A stretch of DNA of 64,000 nucleotides from Acinetobacter sp. WCHA45 (GTDB lineage: Bacteria; Pseudomonadota; Gammaproteobacteria; Pseudomonadales; Moraxellaceae): contig NZ_CP028561.1 of assembly GCF_002165255.2 (NCBI RefSeq), positions 124,001-188,000 of the forward strand, in the 5' to 3' direction. A program made the translations under genes and the position numbers. The notes under the pieces were generated by a model. That model did not search any database. It saw nothing but the letters and a program-made list of their open reading frames with translations, and had not been told where the DNA came from. Positions 9,317-19,774 of this stretch are shown piece by piece (the stretch's first letter is position 1; the number at the start of each line of letters is the position of its first letter).

Positions 9317-12034
9317 ATGGCGTTTTATGGCGACTCAGACGCGCAGGAAACCCAGGAATGGCAAGAAGCATTTGATTCAGTATTACAACATATGGGCACG
9401 GAACGCGCCGCATTCTTATTAGAAAAACTTTATCAACAGGCTATTGCAAAACATGTTCCGATCCAACGCTTAAATACACCTTATCTCAATACGATTTCTG
9501 TTGAAGAACAACCAGCGATGCCAGGCGACCAAGATATGGAGCGTCGTATTCGTGCTTTGATTCGTTGGAATGCCTTGGCGATGGTATTACGTGCCAATAA
9601 AACAGGCGATGATCTTGGTGGGCATCTTGCCAGCTTCGCATCTTCCGCCACTTTGTACGATGTGGGCTTTAACCATTTCTTTCGTGCTGCCTCGGACAAT
9701 TTCGGCGGTGACATGATTTATTATCAGGGTCATTGTGCCCCTGGTATTTACGCACGTTCATTTTTGGAAGGGCGTTTAACTGAAGATCAATTGAATAATT
9801 TCCGCCGTGAAGTGGGTGGTAATGGTCTTCCGAGTTATCCACATCCGTATTTAATGCCGGACTATTGGCAATTCCCAACTGTATCCATGGGTTTGGGTCC
9901 AATTATGTCGATTTACCAAGCACACATTCAAAAGTACTTGATGAATCGTGGTTTGATCAAAGAAGAAAATCGTAAAGTCTGGGCATATCTGGGCGATGGT
10001 GAGATGGATGAGCCAGAAAGTACGGGTGCAATTTCACTTGCTGGTCGTGAAAAGCTGGATAACCTGATTTGGGTGGTGAACTGTAACTTACAGCGTCTCG
10101 ATGGTCCTGTACGTGGTAACGGTAAAATTATTCAAGAATTAGAATCTTTATTCCGTGGTGCGGGATGGCGTGTGATTAAAGTGGTGTGGGGCCGTCATTG
10201 GGATCCACTACTGGCTAAAGACAGCACTGGTGCTTTAAAAGCGGTTATGGAAGAAACACTGGATGGCGAATACCAACGCTTACAAGTGAAGGGCGGTGCA
10301 TATGCACGCGAAAAATTCTTTGGTAAATACCCAGAAGCGGCTGAGTTGATTAAAGACCTAAGCGATGAAGATATTGATAATCTAAATCGTGGTGGTCATG
10401 ACCCGTACAAAGTTTTTGCAGCCTATGCAGAAGCATGTACAGCCAAAGGTCAACCCACTGTAATCTTAGCGAAAACTGTTAAAGGTTATGGCTTGTCTGA
10501 TGAAATTGAAGCAGTAAACAAAACGCATCAAATCAAAAAGATGCAAATCGAATCTTTAAAATATGTACGTGATCGCTTCAATTTGCCATTTAACGATGAG
10601 CAATTAGAAGAAGTGCCTTTCTATCGTCCAAGTGAAAACTCGCCTGAATTGAAATATATGAAGGCGCGTCGTGAAGCGTTAGGCGGTTATCTACCTGCAC
10701 GTCGTAAAGAGAGTGAAACTTTAGCGATTCCTGAATTATCAGTATTTGATGCTGTATTAAATGGCTCTGGCGGTAAAGAGCAATCGACCACGATGCTGAT
10801 GGTTCGTTTAATTGCTGCATTATTGAAAGAAAAAGCAATTAAAGACCGTGTCGTTCCAATCGTTCCAGACGAAGCACGTACTTTCGGTTTAGAAGGGATG
10901 TTCCGTCAGCTCGGTATTTATGCTGCGCATGGTCAGAAATATACGCCAGAAGATCAAGAACAGTTGATGCATTATCGTGAAGCAAGTGACGGTCACATGC
11001 TGCAAGAGGGGATTAACGAAGCAGGTGCGATGAGTGCGTGGGCTGCATTGGCAACCAGTTATTCAACCAATAACTTGCCGATGATTCCAATGTACATGTA
11101 CTACTCAATGTTTGGTTTCCAACGTATTGGGGATATTGCATGGGCTGCGGGTGACGCACAGGCACAAGGTTTCTTACTTGGTGCGACTGCTGGCCGTACC
11201 ACATTGAATGGTGAAGGTTTACAGCACCAAGATGGTCATTCACATATCTTGGCGAACACCATTCCAAACTGTGTATCTTATGATCCATGTTTTGGTTATG
11301 AATTGGCTGTGATCGTACACGATGGTTTACAACGCATGTATGTAAACCAAGAGCGAGTGTTCTATTACTTAACCGTAATGAACGAAAACTACGAGCATCC
11401 TGCAATGCCAGAAGGCGCTGAGGAAGGCATTAAACGTGGTATGTACTTGTTCGAAAAAGATGAAAAAGCAACAGTTCAATTACTGGGTTCAGGTGTCATT
11501 CTTCGTGAGGTGATCAAAGCTGCGAAAATCTTACGTGATGAATACCAAATCCATTCAAACGTTTGGAGTGTAACCAGCTTCAACGAGTTGTCACGTGATG
11601 GGATGGCATGCGAAGAATATAACCGCTTACACCCGCTTACTGAAGACGTGAAAGAATCTTGGGTATCTAAACAGTTACGTGGTACTGAAGGTATTGTTGT
11701 TTCTGCGACAGACCATATGCGTGCGTACAGTGAACAAATCCGTGCATATTTACCAGATGGTCGTCCATTTGTTGCATTAGGTACAGATGGTTACGGCCGT
11801 TCAGATACACGTGCCAACTTACGTAGTTTCTTTGGTGTTGATGCTGCACATATCGTGGTTGCGACTTTGAAAAAATTAGCGGACGAAGGTGAGGTAGATG
11901 CACGTTTAGTGAAAGATGCAATTTCTAACTTTGAGTTAGATACGGATCGTCCAGTGGCATGGGCGCCACAAGCGCATCCAGAAGTCCAGGCAGTTGCTGA
12001 ATACAATGAAACACAAACAGGTGAGGGGAAATAA
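9317..12034 (+). CDS. aceE: Pyruvate dehydrogenase E1 component, homodimeric type
   Basis: AceE is the thiamine-diphosphate E1 of the pyruvate dehydrogenase complex; it decarboxylates pyruvate and acetylates the E2 lipoyl arms. The 905-residue protein is the single-chain type. The frame opens at a GTG at 9308, but the ATG at 9317 has an AAAAGG Shine-Dalgarno eight bases upstream and is preferred. Landmarks include the N-terminal HQCC-like cofactor region with YYQGHCAPGIYARSF, the ThDP-binding GDGEMDEPES...NCNLQRLDG motif near residues 230-260, and the C-terminal transketolase domain ending VDAAHIVVATLKKLADEG. The E2 gene begins two bases after its stop, so the pair is one operon. Confidence 0.97.
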   Translation: MAFYGDSDAQETQEWQEAFDSVLQHMGTERAAFLLEKLYQQAIAKHVPIQRLNTPYLNTISVEEQPAMPGDQDMERRIRALIRWNALAMVLRANKTGDDLGGHLASFASSATLYDVGFNHFFRAASDNFGGDMIYYQGHCAPGIYARSFLEGRLTEDQLNNFRREVGGNGLPSYPHPYLMPDYWQFPTVSMGLGPIMSIYQAHIQKYLMNRGLIKEENRKVWAYLGDGEMDEPESTGAISLAGREKLDNLIWVVNCNLQRLDGPVRGNGKIIQELESLFRGAGWRVIKVVWGRHWDPLLAKDSTGALKAVMEETLDGEYQRLQVKGGAYAREKFFGKYPEAAELIKDLSDEDIDNLNRGGHDPYKVFAAYAEACTAKGQPTVILAKTVKGYGLSDEIEAVNKTHQIKKMQIESLKYVRDRFNLPFNDEQLEEVPFYRPSENSPELKYMKARREALGGYLPARRKESETLAIPELSVFDAVLNGSGGKEQSTTMLMVRLIAALLKEKAIKDRVVPIVPDEARTFGLEGMFRQLGIYAAHGQKYTPEDQEQLMHYREASDGHMLQEGINEAGAMSAWAALATSYSTNNLPMIPMYMYYSMFGFQRIGDIAWAAGDAQAQGFLLGATAGRTTLNGEGLQHQDGHSHILANTIPNCVSYDPCFGYELAVIVHDGLQRMYVNQERVFYYLTVMNENYEHPAMPEGAEEGIKRGMYLFEKDEKATVQLLGSGVILREVIKAAKILRDEYQIHSNVWSVTSFNELSRDGMACEEYNRLHPLTEDVKESWVSKQLRGTEGIVVSATDHMRAYSEQIRAYLPDGRPFVALGTDGYGRSDTRANLRSFFGVDAAHIVVATLKKLADEGEVDARLVKDAISNFELDTDRPVAWAPQAHPEVQAVAEYNETQTGEGK

Positions 12035-12036
12035 TT

Positions 12037-14004
12037 ATGCAAATCCAAGCACCTGATATTGGCGTAGATAAAGCACTTGTTGCAGAAATCTTGGTCAAAG
12101 TCGGCGACCAAGTTGCAGTTGAGGATAGCCTTCTGGTTTTAGAGTCAGATAAAGCAACGGTAGAAGTCCCAAGCACGGCGGCAGGGATCATTAAAAGTAT
12201 TCTGGTTCAACAGGGCGATGAAGTGACTGAAGGCATCGCATTGATTGAGTTAGAGTCTGAGTCTGCCGCTGAAGCACCTGCAAACGATGCACCGAAGTCA
12301 GAAGCGCCAAAAGCAGAAGTAAAACCTGTCGAAGCTGAAACAAAAGCACAACCAGTTGCTGCTCCAGCAGTGACAGCAAGCCAGATTGTGGATGTAAAAG
12401 TTCCCGATATCGGTGTGGAAAAAGCGCTGGTTGCAGAAGTATTGGTCAAAGTGGGTGATCAGATTGAACCTGAACAAAGTATTGTGGTGGTTGAATCGGA
12501 CAAAGCGACTGTAGAAGTCCCAAGCTCGGTTGCGGGGATTGTGGAAGCGATCCAGATTAAAGAAGGCGATAGCATCAAAGAAGGTGTGGTTTTGATTCAG
12601 GTCAAGACCGCAAGTTCGGCTGCTGCACCAGAACCACAAGCAACTCCAACTCAAACAGAAGCGCCAGTCGCAACGACTGAGGCACCAGTTGCAACGAATA
12701 TCTCAACGGGTCATGTTGAAATTGAAATACCTGATCTAGGTGTAGAAAAAGCTCTTGTTTCAGAAATTCTGGTCAATGTTGGTGATCGTGTTGAAGCTCA
12801 ACAAAGCCTATGCGTGGTTGAATCAGATAAGGCATCGGTTGAAGTACCAAGCTCGGTTGCAGGGATTGTGAAAGCAATCCATGTGTCTGCGAATCAAGAA
12901 GTTCGTCAAGGCATGGCATTAGCAACGATTGAAGTGAGTGGCTCGACCGCTGCACCAACAGCAGCGCCAAAAGCTCAATCAGCCGCTACGCCTGCGACTC
13001 AAGCAGTACCAGCAAAACCACAGGCGGCAGCGACAGCAGCCCCAAGTGCGCCTGCACAAGCTGAGAAACTGACCAAAGCGCAAGAAGCTGACAATGCCAA
13101 GGTCTATGCGGGTCCAGCCGTGCGTAAACTGGCACGTGAGTTAGGTGTTGTTCTTGGGCAGGTCAAAGCATCAGGTGAGCACGGTCGTGTGATGAAGGAC
13201 GATGTCTTTGCTTATGTGAAAACACGTCTGACCGCACCACAACCGACTGCTGCAACGCAAGCCACTCCAGTGGCTTCAGGCTTGCCGAAGTTACCAGACT
13301 TTAGTTCATTTGGTGGCGGTGAAGTGAAAGCGATGACGCGTTTACAGCAAGTGTCTGTGCCACAGCTGTCATTGAATAACTTTATTCCGCAAGTGACGCA
13401 GTTTGACTTGGCGGATATTACCGAGCTTGAAGCATGGCGTGGCGAACTGAAAGATGGCTTTAAAAAACAAGGCTTGAGCTTAACCATCTTGGCCTTTATT
13501 GCCAAAGCGGTTGCGCACTTGTTAAAAGAAGAGCCGTATTTTGCGGGGCATTTGGCTGATGATCAGAAGTCAGTATTATTGCGTAACGAAATTCATATGG
13601 GTATTGCGGTTGCAACCCCAGATGGTTTAACAGTGCCTGTATTGCGCAATCCTGATCAAAAATCAATTAAGCAAATTGCAGCAGAATTGGCTGAACTCAG
13701 CCAAAAAGCCCGTGATCGTAAATTGTCACCGAAAGATCTACAAGGTGCCAATTTTACCATTACCAGCTTAGGCAGTATTGGTGGTACTGCATTTACGCCG
13801 TTGGTCAATTGGCCGCAAGTCGCGATTTTAGGTATATCTCCTGCAACCATGCAACCTGTGTGGAATGGTAAAGACTTTGATCCGCGCTTAATGTTGCCGT
13901 TGTCATTGTCTTATGACCACCGTGTGATTAATGGTGCTGACGCAGCACGTTTTACCAATAAGTTGACCAAGCTTTTAAAAGATATTCGTAGCCTATTGCT
14001 CTAG
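12037..14004 (+). CDS. aceF: Pyruvate dehydrogenase E2, three lipoyl domains
   Basis: Dihydrolipoyl acetyltransferase, the core of the pyruvate dehydrogenase complex. Three lipoyl domains are visible, at about residues 1-75, 117-192 and 225-300, each with the modified lysine in an ESDKA(T/S)VEVPS motif. Ala/Pro-rich linkers separate them. A peripheral-subunit-binding domain (VYAGPAVRKLARELGV, about 350-390) and the catalytic domain (about 425-655) follow, with the active-site motif YDHRVINGADAARF near the C-terminus. The near-identical lipoyl repeats make this locus prone to recombination between domains. E3 is not encoded next to it in this window. The transcript ends at the hairpin at 14020-14044. 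Confidence 0.97.
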   Translation: MQIQAPDIGVDKALVAEILVKVGDQVAVEDSLLVLESDKATVEVPSTAAGIIKSILVQQGDEVTEGIALIELESESAAEAPANDAPKSEAPKAEVKPVEAETKAQPVAAPAVTASQIVDVKVPDIGVEKALVAEVLVKVGDQIEPEQSIVVVESDKATVEVPSSVAGIVEAIQIKEGDSIKEGVVLIQVKTASSAAAPEPQATPTQTEAPVATTEAPVATNISTGHVEIEIPDLGVEKALVSEILVNVGDRVEAQQSLCVVESDKASVEVPSSVAGIVKAIHVSANQEVRQGMALATIEVSGSTAAPTAAPKAQSAATPATQAVPAKPQAAATAAPSAPAQAEKLTKAQEADNAKVYAGPAVRKLARELGVVLGQVKASGEHGRVMKDDVFAYVKTRLTAPQPTAATQATPVASGLPKLPDFSSFGGGEVKAMTRLQQVSVPQLSLNNFIPQVTQFDLADITELEAWRGELKDGFKKQGLSLTILAFIAKAVAHLLKEEPYFAGHLADDQKSVLLRNEIHMGIAVATPDGLTVPVLRNPDQKSIKQIAAELAELSQKARDRKLSPKDLQGANFTITSLGSIGGTAFTPLVNWPQVAILGISPATMQPVWNGKDFDPRLMLPLSLSYDHRVINGADAARFTNKLTKLLKDIRSLLL

Positions 14005-14018
14005 TACTTTTCAACGAT

Positions 14019-14045
14019 GGAAACCTCGCATATGCGAGGTTTTCT
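14019..14045 (+). terminator. Terminator after aceEF
   Basis: A long perfect palindrome, AAAACCTCGCATATGCGAGG continuing into TTTT, ends in a T-rich tail. Its symmetry would let it act in both directions, although the neighbouring genes are on the same strand. Confidence 0.82.
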
Positions 14046-14140
14046 ATTTTATAGCATTAAAAAATCGACTTTATTTGTGCAAGCTTTTGTCTAAAATTAA
14101 TATAGTTGAAAGAAGTATTTATTCGGAATAAGGAGCAAGG

Positions 14141-14428
14141 ATGTTAATCATTTATCGAGTTGTATTACCGATATTACTGATTATTTTTGTATTAATGGGC
14201 TTGTGGGTCAATTTTCTACATTTTGCATCAGATTGGGTGATGTACATCGTCATGGGTTTGGAAGTGTTAGCTGCAACAATTGTGGTTAGCATGGAATATC
14301 AAGCTCAAAATGTTGGCGGTGCAAGTGGTTGGGGGATTTTTGGTTTTTTTGGCTTGAGTGTGAATTTAGCTTTGTTATTGGGGATTGCCCGTTTGCTAAT
14401 TTGGGGTTACCAAAAATTTTGGGCATAG
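14141..14428 (+). CDS. Small three-helix membrane protein, unknown function
   Basis: A 95-residue protein preceded by an AAGGAGCAAGG Shine-Dalgarno, so translation is likely. Three hydrophobic segments are visible, at about residues 5-27 (LPILLIIFVLMGLWV), 31-50 (DWVMYIVMGLEVLAATIVV) and 64-87 (GIFGFFGLSVNLALLLGIARLL), with few charged residues. I do not recognise a named family. It sits alone between the aceF terminator and the Mn riboswitch, with 13 bp between its stop and the AT-rich start of the riboswitch leader region, so it is probably a single-gene unit. Confidence 0.6.
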   Translation: MLIIYRVVLPILLIIFVLMGLWVNFLHFASDWVMYIVMGLEVLAATIVVSMEYQAQNVGGASGWGIFGFFGLSVNLALLLGIARLLIWGYQKFWA

Positions 14429-14467
14429 TGATTTAAAAAATTTAAAGAGTTTGATAAACTAGTATCA

Positions 14468-14605
14468 CTTCATTGGGGAGTAGCCGCTCTTTACGCAAAG
14501 TAAAGAGGTGATGGTCAACATAATTGTTCCACAGAACATGGTCATCATAGCAAAGAACCAAGAACAGCTGTTTAGCTGTGCTTTTGTTGGCAAGACCTTT
14601 GATTT
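14468..14605 (+). promoter_or_regulatory. yybP-ykoY manganese riboswitch
   Basis: The leader of the downstream GDT1-family gene carries the two signature blocks of the yybP-ykoY aptamer: TTGGGGAGTAGCCGCT at about 14474-14489 and GGCAAGACCTTTG at about 14589-14601. The intervening stem arms include CTCTTTACGCAAAGTAAAGAG and an ATGGTC/GTCAT region. This aptamer class binds Mn2+ and usually controls Mn exporters or other metal transporters, matching the gene that follows. Recognition is from memory of the consensus; boundaries are approximate. Confidence 0.88.
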
Positions 14606-14632
14606 ATCACTCTGCATCAATCTACTTGATTT

Positions 14633-14675
14633 TGGCTAGCAGGAGGGGTAGGTCATCGGTATATTTTGCTAGCCA
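14633..14675 (+). promoter_or_regulatory. Hairpin between Mn aptamer and its gene (candidate expression platform)
   Basis: TGGCTAGCA at 14633-14641 and TGCTAGCCA at 14667-14675 form a perfect 9-bp inverted repeat. The intervening 25 bases contain a purine-rich AGGAGGGG that is too far from the ATG at 14688 to be its ribosome-binding site. The right arm ends 12 bases before the ATG, next to the only weak Shine-Dalgarno (AGAG), so forming or melting this hairpin could gate initiation. The regulatory role is inference. Confidence 0.55.
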
Positions 14676-14687
14676 GAGCATTCAACT

Positions 14688-15263
14688 ATGTATGAATTCC
14701 TCATCTCCACATCAATTGTTGCCCTTGCTGAAATGGGCGATAAAACACAATTGCTGGCATTATTACTCGCGGCACGTTTCCGTAAACCCGTTCCGATTTT
14801 AATTGCAATTTTACTGGCTACCACGATTAATCATGGTATCTCTGCGGTATTAGGTCAATGGATTACGACTGTCCTAAGTCCTGAAATTCTATTATGGATT
14901 TTGGCACTTGGTTTTATTGGTATGGCGATTTGGATGCTCATTCCTGATGAATTAGGGGATGAAACTGAAAGTATTAATAAATGGCAAAAATTCGGCGTAT
15001 TTGGTGCAACTTTTATTCTATTTTTCTTGGCTGAAATTGGTGATAAAACCCAAATTGCTACAGTTGCTTTAGCTGCACGTTTTGACAGTATTTTTTGGGT
15101 CATGTGTGGTACAACGCTTGGCATGATGTTAGCGAATGCGCCAGCAGTATTTATCGGCGATAAGTTAGCTGATAAGTTACCAATTTCACTTATTCATAAA
15201 ATTGGTGCTGCGATTTTCTTAGTCGTTGGTATTTCAACCTTGGTACAGCATTATTTCTTCTAA
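14688..15263 (+). CDS. GDT1/TMEM165 (UPF0016) family cation exporter, probably Mn2+
   Basis: A 191-residue integral membrane protein with two halves, each opening with the family signature: ALAEMGDKTQLLALLLAARF (residues about 12-31) and FLAEIGDKTQIATVALAARF (about 107-126). These paired E-x-G-D-(K/R)-(T/S) motifs are the cation site of the GDT1/TMEM165 family (bacterial MneA and relatives), which move Mn2+ or Ca2+ out of the cytoplasm. Six hydrophobic segments can be placed. The Mn-sensing riboswitch upstream makes manganese export the best functional guess: high Mn2+ should turn expression on. It is followed by its own terminator. The function is inferred from family and regulation. Confidence 0.87.
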   Translation: MYEFLISTSIVALAEMGDKTQLLALLLAARFRKPVPILIAILLATTINHGISAVLGQWITTVLSPEILLWILALGFIGMAIWMLIPDELGDETESINKWQKFGVFGATFILFFLAEIGDKTQIATVALAARFDSIFWVMCGTTLGMMLANAPAVFIGDKLADKLPISLIHKIGAAIFLVVGISTLVQHYFF

Positions 15264-15277
15264 TTAAATTTAAATCG

Positions 15278-15314
15278 CAAAAAAGATCCATCATTTATGC
15301 ATGGATCTTTTTTT
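15278..15314 (+). terminator. Terminator after GDT1-family gene
   Basis: AAAAGATCCAT and ATGGATCTTTTTTT arms flank a 9-base loop; a perfect stem with a long T-run. Confidence 0.85.
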
Positions 15315-15421
15315 ATAAATTATGATAAAAGTACAATATTTGATTGAAACAATAATAAAATCCCATTATTTTATTAAGGAATTAAAATATTTCATATTTA
15401 AAAAATTTTTATGGGGTTGAT

Positions 15422-16219
15422 ATGAGTTTTGAGCGGACTACATCGCAAATACTATTTGATAATGGTACGCATAAATGCATTAGTTTTACCAGTTTGGTCA
15501 AGGGCGAAGGCATTCAAGCCAATCAATTTTTAATTATTGATCACGATCGTGCAGCGGTTCTAGATCCAGGTGGTGATCTCACCTATGTTCCTTTAACCAT
15601 GGAGTTAAACCGCTATACCAAATTGAAAAATTTGGATTATGTGATGGCATCCCATCAAGACCCCGATATTATTACTTCGATGCCACGTTGGTTAGTTTAT
15701 ACCGATGCGAAAGTAGTGGCATCTAAATTATGGGCACGCTTTTTACCGCATTTAAACTCAGCATTTATGAGTGATCGAATGAAAGGGAATTGGGAAGAGC
15801 GCTTAATTGAGCTTGCCGATACTGGACAAGTGATTCCTTTAGGTGAATCAGCAATCGTAGCGATTCCTGCTCACTTTTTGCATTCGGTGGGCAACTTCCA
15901 GTTTTATGATCCAGTCGCCAAAATTCTTTTTTCAGGGGATATGGGGGCCTCAATTGTTGATGATGCCAGCCAGCCGATTGCCGATTTTGAAGCTCACATC
16001 AAGAAGATGAAAGGCTTCCACCAGCGTTATATGTGTTCCAACAAGGTCATCCGTTTATGGGTGAATATGGTTCGCCAGATGGACCTCGACATGATTGTGC
16101 CGCAGCATGGCACCGCATTTGTTGGAAAAGAGATGATCAACCAGTTTCTGGACTGGATTGAGGGTCTGGAATGTGGCGTAGATTTAATGAATGAGTATGT
16201 GTTTAGTTGTCCGACCTAA
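15422..16219 (+). CDS. Metallo-beta-lactamase-fold protein, ODP/flavodiiron-like
   Basis: A 265-residue protein of the metallo-beta-lactamase fold in its oxygen-binding di-iron (FprA/flavodiiron) version. Metal-ligand segments are visible in order: ASHQDPDIITSMPRW near residue 76 (the H-x-x-x-D variant of HxHxDH), AHFLHSVGNFQFYD near 143, SGDMGASIVDD near 165 and PQHGTAFVG near 226. There is no flavodoxin domain, so if it is an oxidoreductase it would need a separate redox partner. Proteins of this type are linked to O2/NO reduction or signalling, but the actual substrate is unknown. It starts after an AT-rich region with a GGGG Shine-Dalgarno (ATGGGGTTGATATG). Confidence 0.72.
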   Translation: MSFERTTSQILFDNGTHKCISFTSLVKGEGIQANQFLIIDHDRAAVLDPGGDLTYVPLTMELNRYTKLKNLDYVMASHQDPDIITSMPRWLVYTDAKVVASKLWARFLPHLNSAFMSDRMKGNWEERLIELADTGQVIPLGESAIVAIPAHFLHSVGNFQFYDPVAKILFSGDMGASIVDDASQPIADFEAHIKKMKGFHQRYMCSNKVIRLWVNMVRQMDLDMIVPQHGTAFVGKEMINQFLDWIEGLECGVDLMNEYVFSCPT

Positions 16220-16323
16220 ATGAATTCATAATATTTTTTCTATAAATCTATTGTGTTCATCAACAACTTTTCTTAGGATTCAAGTTACAAAAAATTAATT
16301 TGATAACGAGAATTTTAAGAAAA

Positions 16324-16689
16324 ATGTTGTCTCAAGTTGCAAGCTCAGATGCATGCGTGAGTTGTGGTGCATGCTGTGCAAATTATCGTGTTTCTTTTTA
16401 TTGGGCTGAAGCAGAACGGATGCCTGCAAACATGGTCGAACCGCTCACAGCCGTTTATTCTTGTATGAAAGGTACCAACCAAGCTCAAGTCAAATGTATC
16501 GCATTACAAGGAGAAGTAGGACAGCAAGTCAGTTGTTCGATCTACGCCATTCGAAGCTCAACGTGTAAAGAGGTTCAGATTGCGGATGATCATTGTAATA
16601 AAGCACGACTTGCGCACAATCTCATCCCATTGATTAATATTGAACAACAAGATTCAGAAAATAATGAGAATTATGATCAAGTTTGTTAA
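16324..16689 (+). CDS. YkgJ-family cysteine-cluster protein
   Basis: A small (121-residue) protein with the cysteine pattern of the YkgJ/UPF0153 zinc- or iron-chelating family: ACVSCGACCANYRVSF at residues 10-25, further cysteines at VYSCMKG, VKCIALQG and VSCSIYAIRSSTCKEVQ. The cluster presumably binds a metal or an Fe-S centre; no enzymatic activity has been firmly assigned to the family. The frame is open from a TTG at 16300, but the ATG at 16324 preceded by AAGA is a more natural start. The 141 bp downstream to guaB hold a near-perfect stem-loop around 16719-16746. Confidence 0.75.
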   Translation: MLSQVASSDACVSCGACCANYRVSFYWAEAERMPANMVEPLTAVYSCMKGTNQAQVKCIALQGEVGQQVSCSIYAIRSSTCKEVQIADDHCNKARLAHNLIPLINIEQQDSENNENYDQVC

Positions 16690-16803
16690 CTGTATCGATG
16701 TTGCTTAAATGACATAAGGCGTCGTAGTGAAGCGTTTCTACGCGCTTATCAAATTATTTTCATCATAGAAAATGAAAATCACATCGAAATTTGTTTATAA
16801 TAG

Positions 16804-18297
<1,494 letters not shown>

Positions 18298-18318
18298 TCT
18301 TTAGTAATTTTGGCAATA

Positions 18319-18351
18319 AAAAAAACCGTCAGTCCACTGACGGTTTTTTTG
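18319..18351 (+). terminator. Terminator after guaB
   Basis: AAAAACCGTCAGT and ACTGACGGTTTTTTT arms form a perfect stem with a 2-base loop and a seven-T tail. Confidence 0.88.
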
Positions 18352-18424
18352 TTTTGGTGTAAAGTAAAACAGATGAAAAATGATATGACGATACGTCATA
18401 TAAAGATAAGAAAGCGAGTAAAGA

Positions 18425-19762
18425 ATGAGCTATTTTGGAACTGATGGAATTCGTGGCAAATTTGGACAAATGCCGATTACCCCTGAATTTGCATTAAAAT
18501 TAGGATTTGCAGCAGGAAAAGTATTAAAAAGAAATAGTCCTAAAAACAAACCAATTGTGGTTATGGGTAAAGATACGCGTTTATCAGGTTATATTCTAGA
18601 AGCAGCTCTCCAAGCAGGTTTAAACGCAGCAGGTGTGTATGTGCATTTGTTGGGACCATTACCAACGCCTGCTATAGCGCATTTAACACGTGCTTTGCAT
18701 GCACATGCAGGTATTGTGATTTCAGCATCACATAACCCTTACTTTGATAATGGGATTAAATTTTTCTCAGGTGAAGGTAAAAAACTCCCAGATGCCTTAC
18801 AAAATGAGATCAATCAAGAATTAGAAAAAGATTTAGTGATTGATGATACGGCTAACCTAGGTAAAAGTGTTCGTGTAAAAGATGCAAATGGTCGATACAT
18901 CGAATTCTGTAAATCAACATTTCCATACCACTTCGATCTTAGTAATCTCACAATTGTAGTGGATTGTGCTAACGGCGCAGCATATAGCGTTGGTCCTTCA
19001 GTTTTTAGAGAGCTAGGTGCGAAAGTAATCCCGCTTTTTAATGAACCAGATGGTTTAAATATCAATGAAAATTGTGGATCAACCCATCCTGAATTTCTAC
19101 AAAAGGCCGTGGTTGATCACCAAGCTGATTTAGGTATTGCGTTTGATGGTGATGCAGATCGTGTCGTGATGGTAGATAAAAATGGTCAACTGGTAGATGG
19201 TGATCATATTCTGTATATCCTTGCTACTCAGGCTAAAAATAAACCAGTAGGTATTGTTGGAACAGTCATGAGTAATATGGCACTTGAGTTAGCATTACAA
19301 AAAGCGGATGTCGGTTTTGTGCGCGCAAAAGTCGGTGACCGCTATGTATTACAGGCATTAGAAGAAAATGGTTGGGTTACAGGTGGTGAACCTTCAGGTC
19401 ATATCTTAACGTTGGATAAGAGCACAACTGGTGATGCGATTATTGCCGCTCTACAAGTGCTCACGGTGATGGTTGAGCAAGAGAAAGCATTACATGAATT
19501 AGTTGCAGACTTTGAATTATTTCCACAGGTGTTAATCAATGTTCGTTTACAGCATATGATTGATCCATATGCTGTTCCTGCTCTTGTTGCTGAATTTGAA
19601 AAAGCTGAACAACAATTGACTGGGCGTGGACGTATTTTGATTCGTAAATCAGGTACTGAACCTGTGATTCGAGTTATGGTAGAAGGAGATCAACAGCAGG
19701 AAGTGGATGCCATCGCAAATCATTTAGCCGATGCAGTCAGAGCTCATGCTCAAGCTGCTTAA
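18425..19762 (+). CDS. glmM: Phosphoglucosamine mutase
   Basis: GlmM interconverts glucosamine-6-P and glucosamine-1-P, feeding UDP-GlcNAc for peptidoglycan and lipopolysaccharide. The 445-residue protein shows the phosphoserine loop [17 protein letters not shown] with catalytic Ser102 (the same number as in E. coli), the Mg2+ loop [12 protein letters not shown] near residue 241, the sugar-binding loop GGEPSGHI, and the phosphate-binding loop [15 protein letters not shown] near the C-terminus. The N-terminus [20 protein letters not shown] is canonical. pdxH follows after 12 bp with its own AAGGAGAG Shine-Dalgarno, and recJ directly after that, so the three are probably one transcript. Confidence 0.97.
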   Translation: MSYFGTDGIRGKFGQMPITPEFALKLGFAAGKVLKRNSPKNKPIVVMGKDTRLSGYILEAALQAGLNAAGVYVHLLGPLPTPAIAHLTRALHAHAGIVISASHNPYFDNGIKFFSGEGKKLPDALQNEINQELEKDLVIDDTANLGKSVRVKDANGRYIEFCKSTFPYHFDLSNLTIVVDCANGAAYSVGPSVFRELGAKVIPLFNEPDGLNINENCGSTHPEFLQKAVVDHQADLGIAFDGDADRVVMVDKNGQLVDGDHILYILATQAKNKPVGIVGTVMSNMALELALQKADVGFVRAKVGDRYVLQALEENGWVTGGEPSGHILTLDKSTTGDAIIAALQVLTVMVEQEKALHELVADFELFPQVLINVRLQHMIDPYAVPALVAEFEKAEQQLTGRGRILIRKSGTEPVIRVMVEGDQQQEVDAIANHLADAVRAHAQAA

Positions 19763-19774
19763 AGGAGAGTAATA

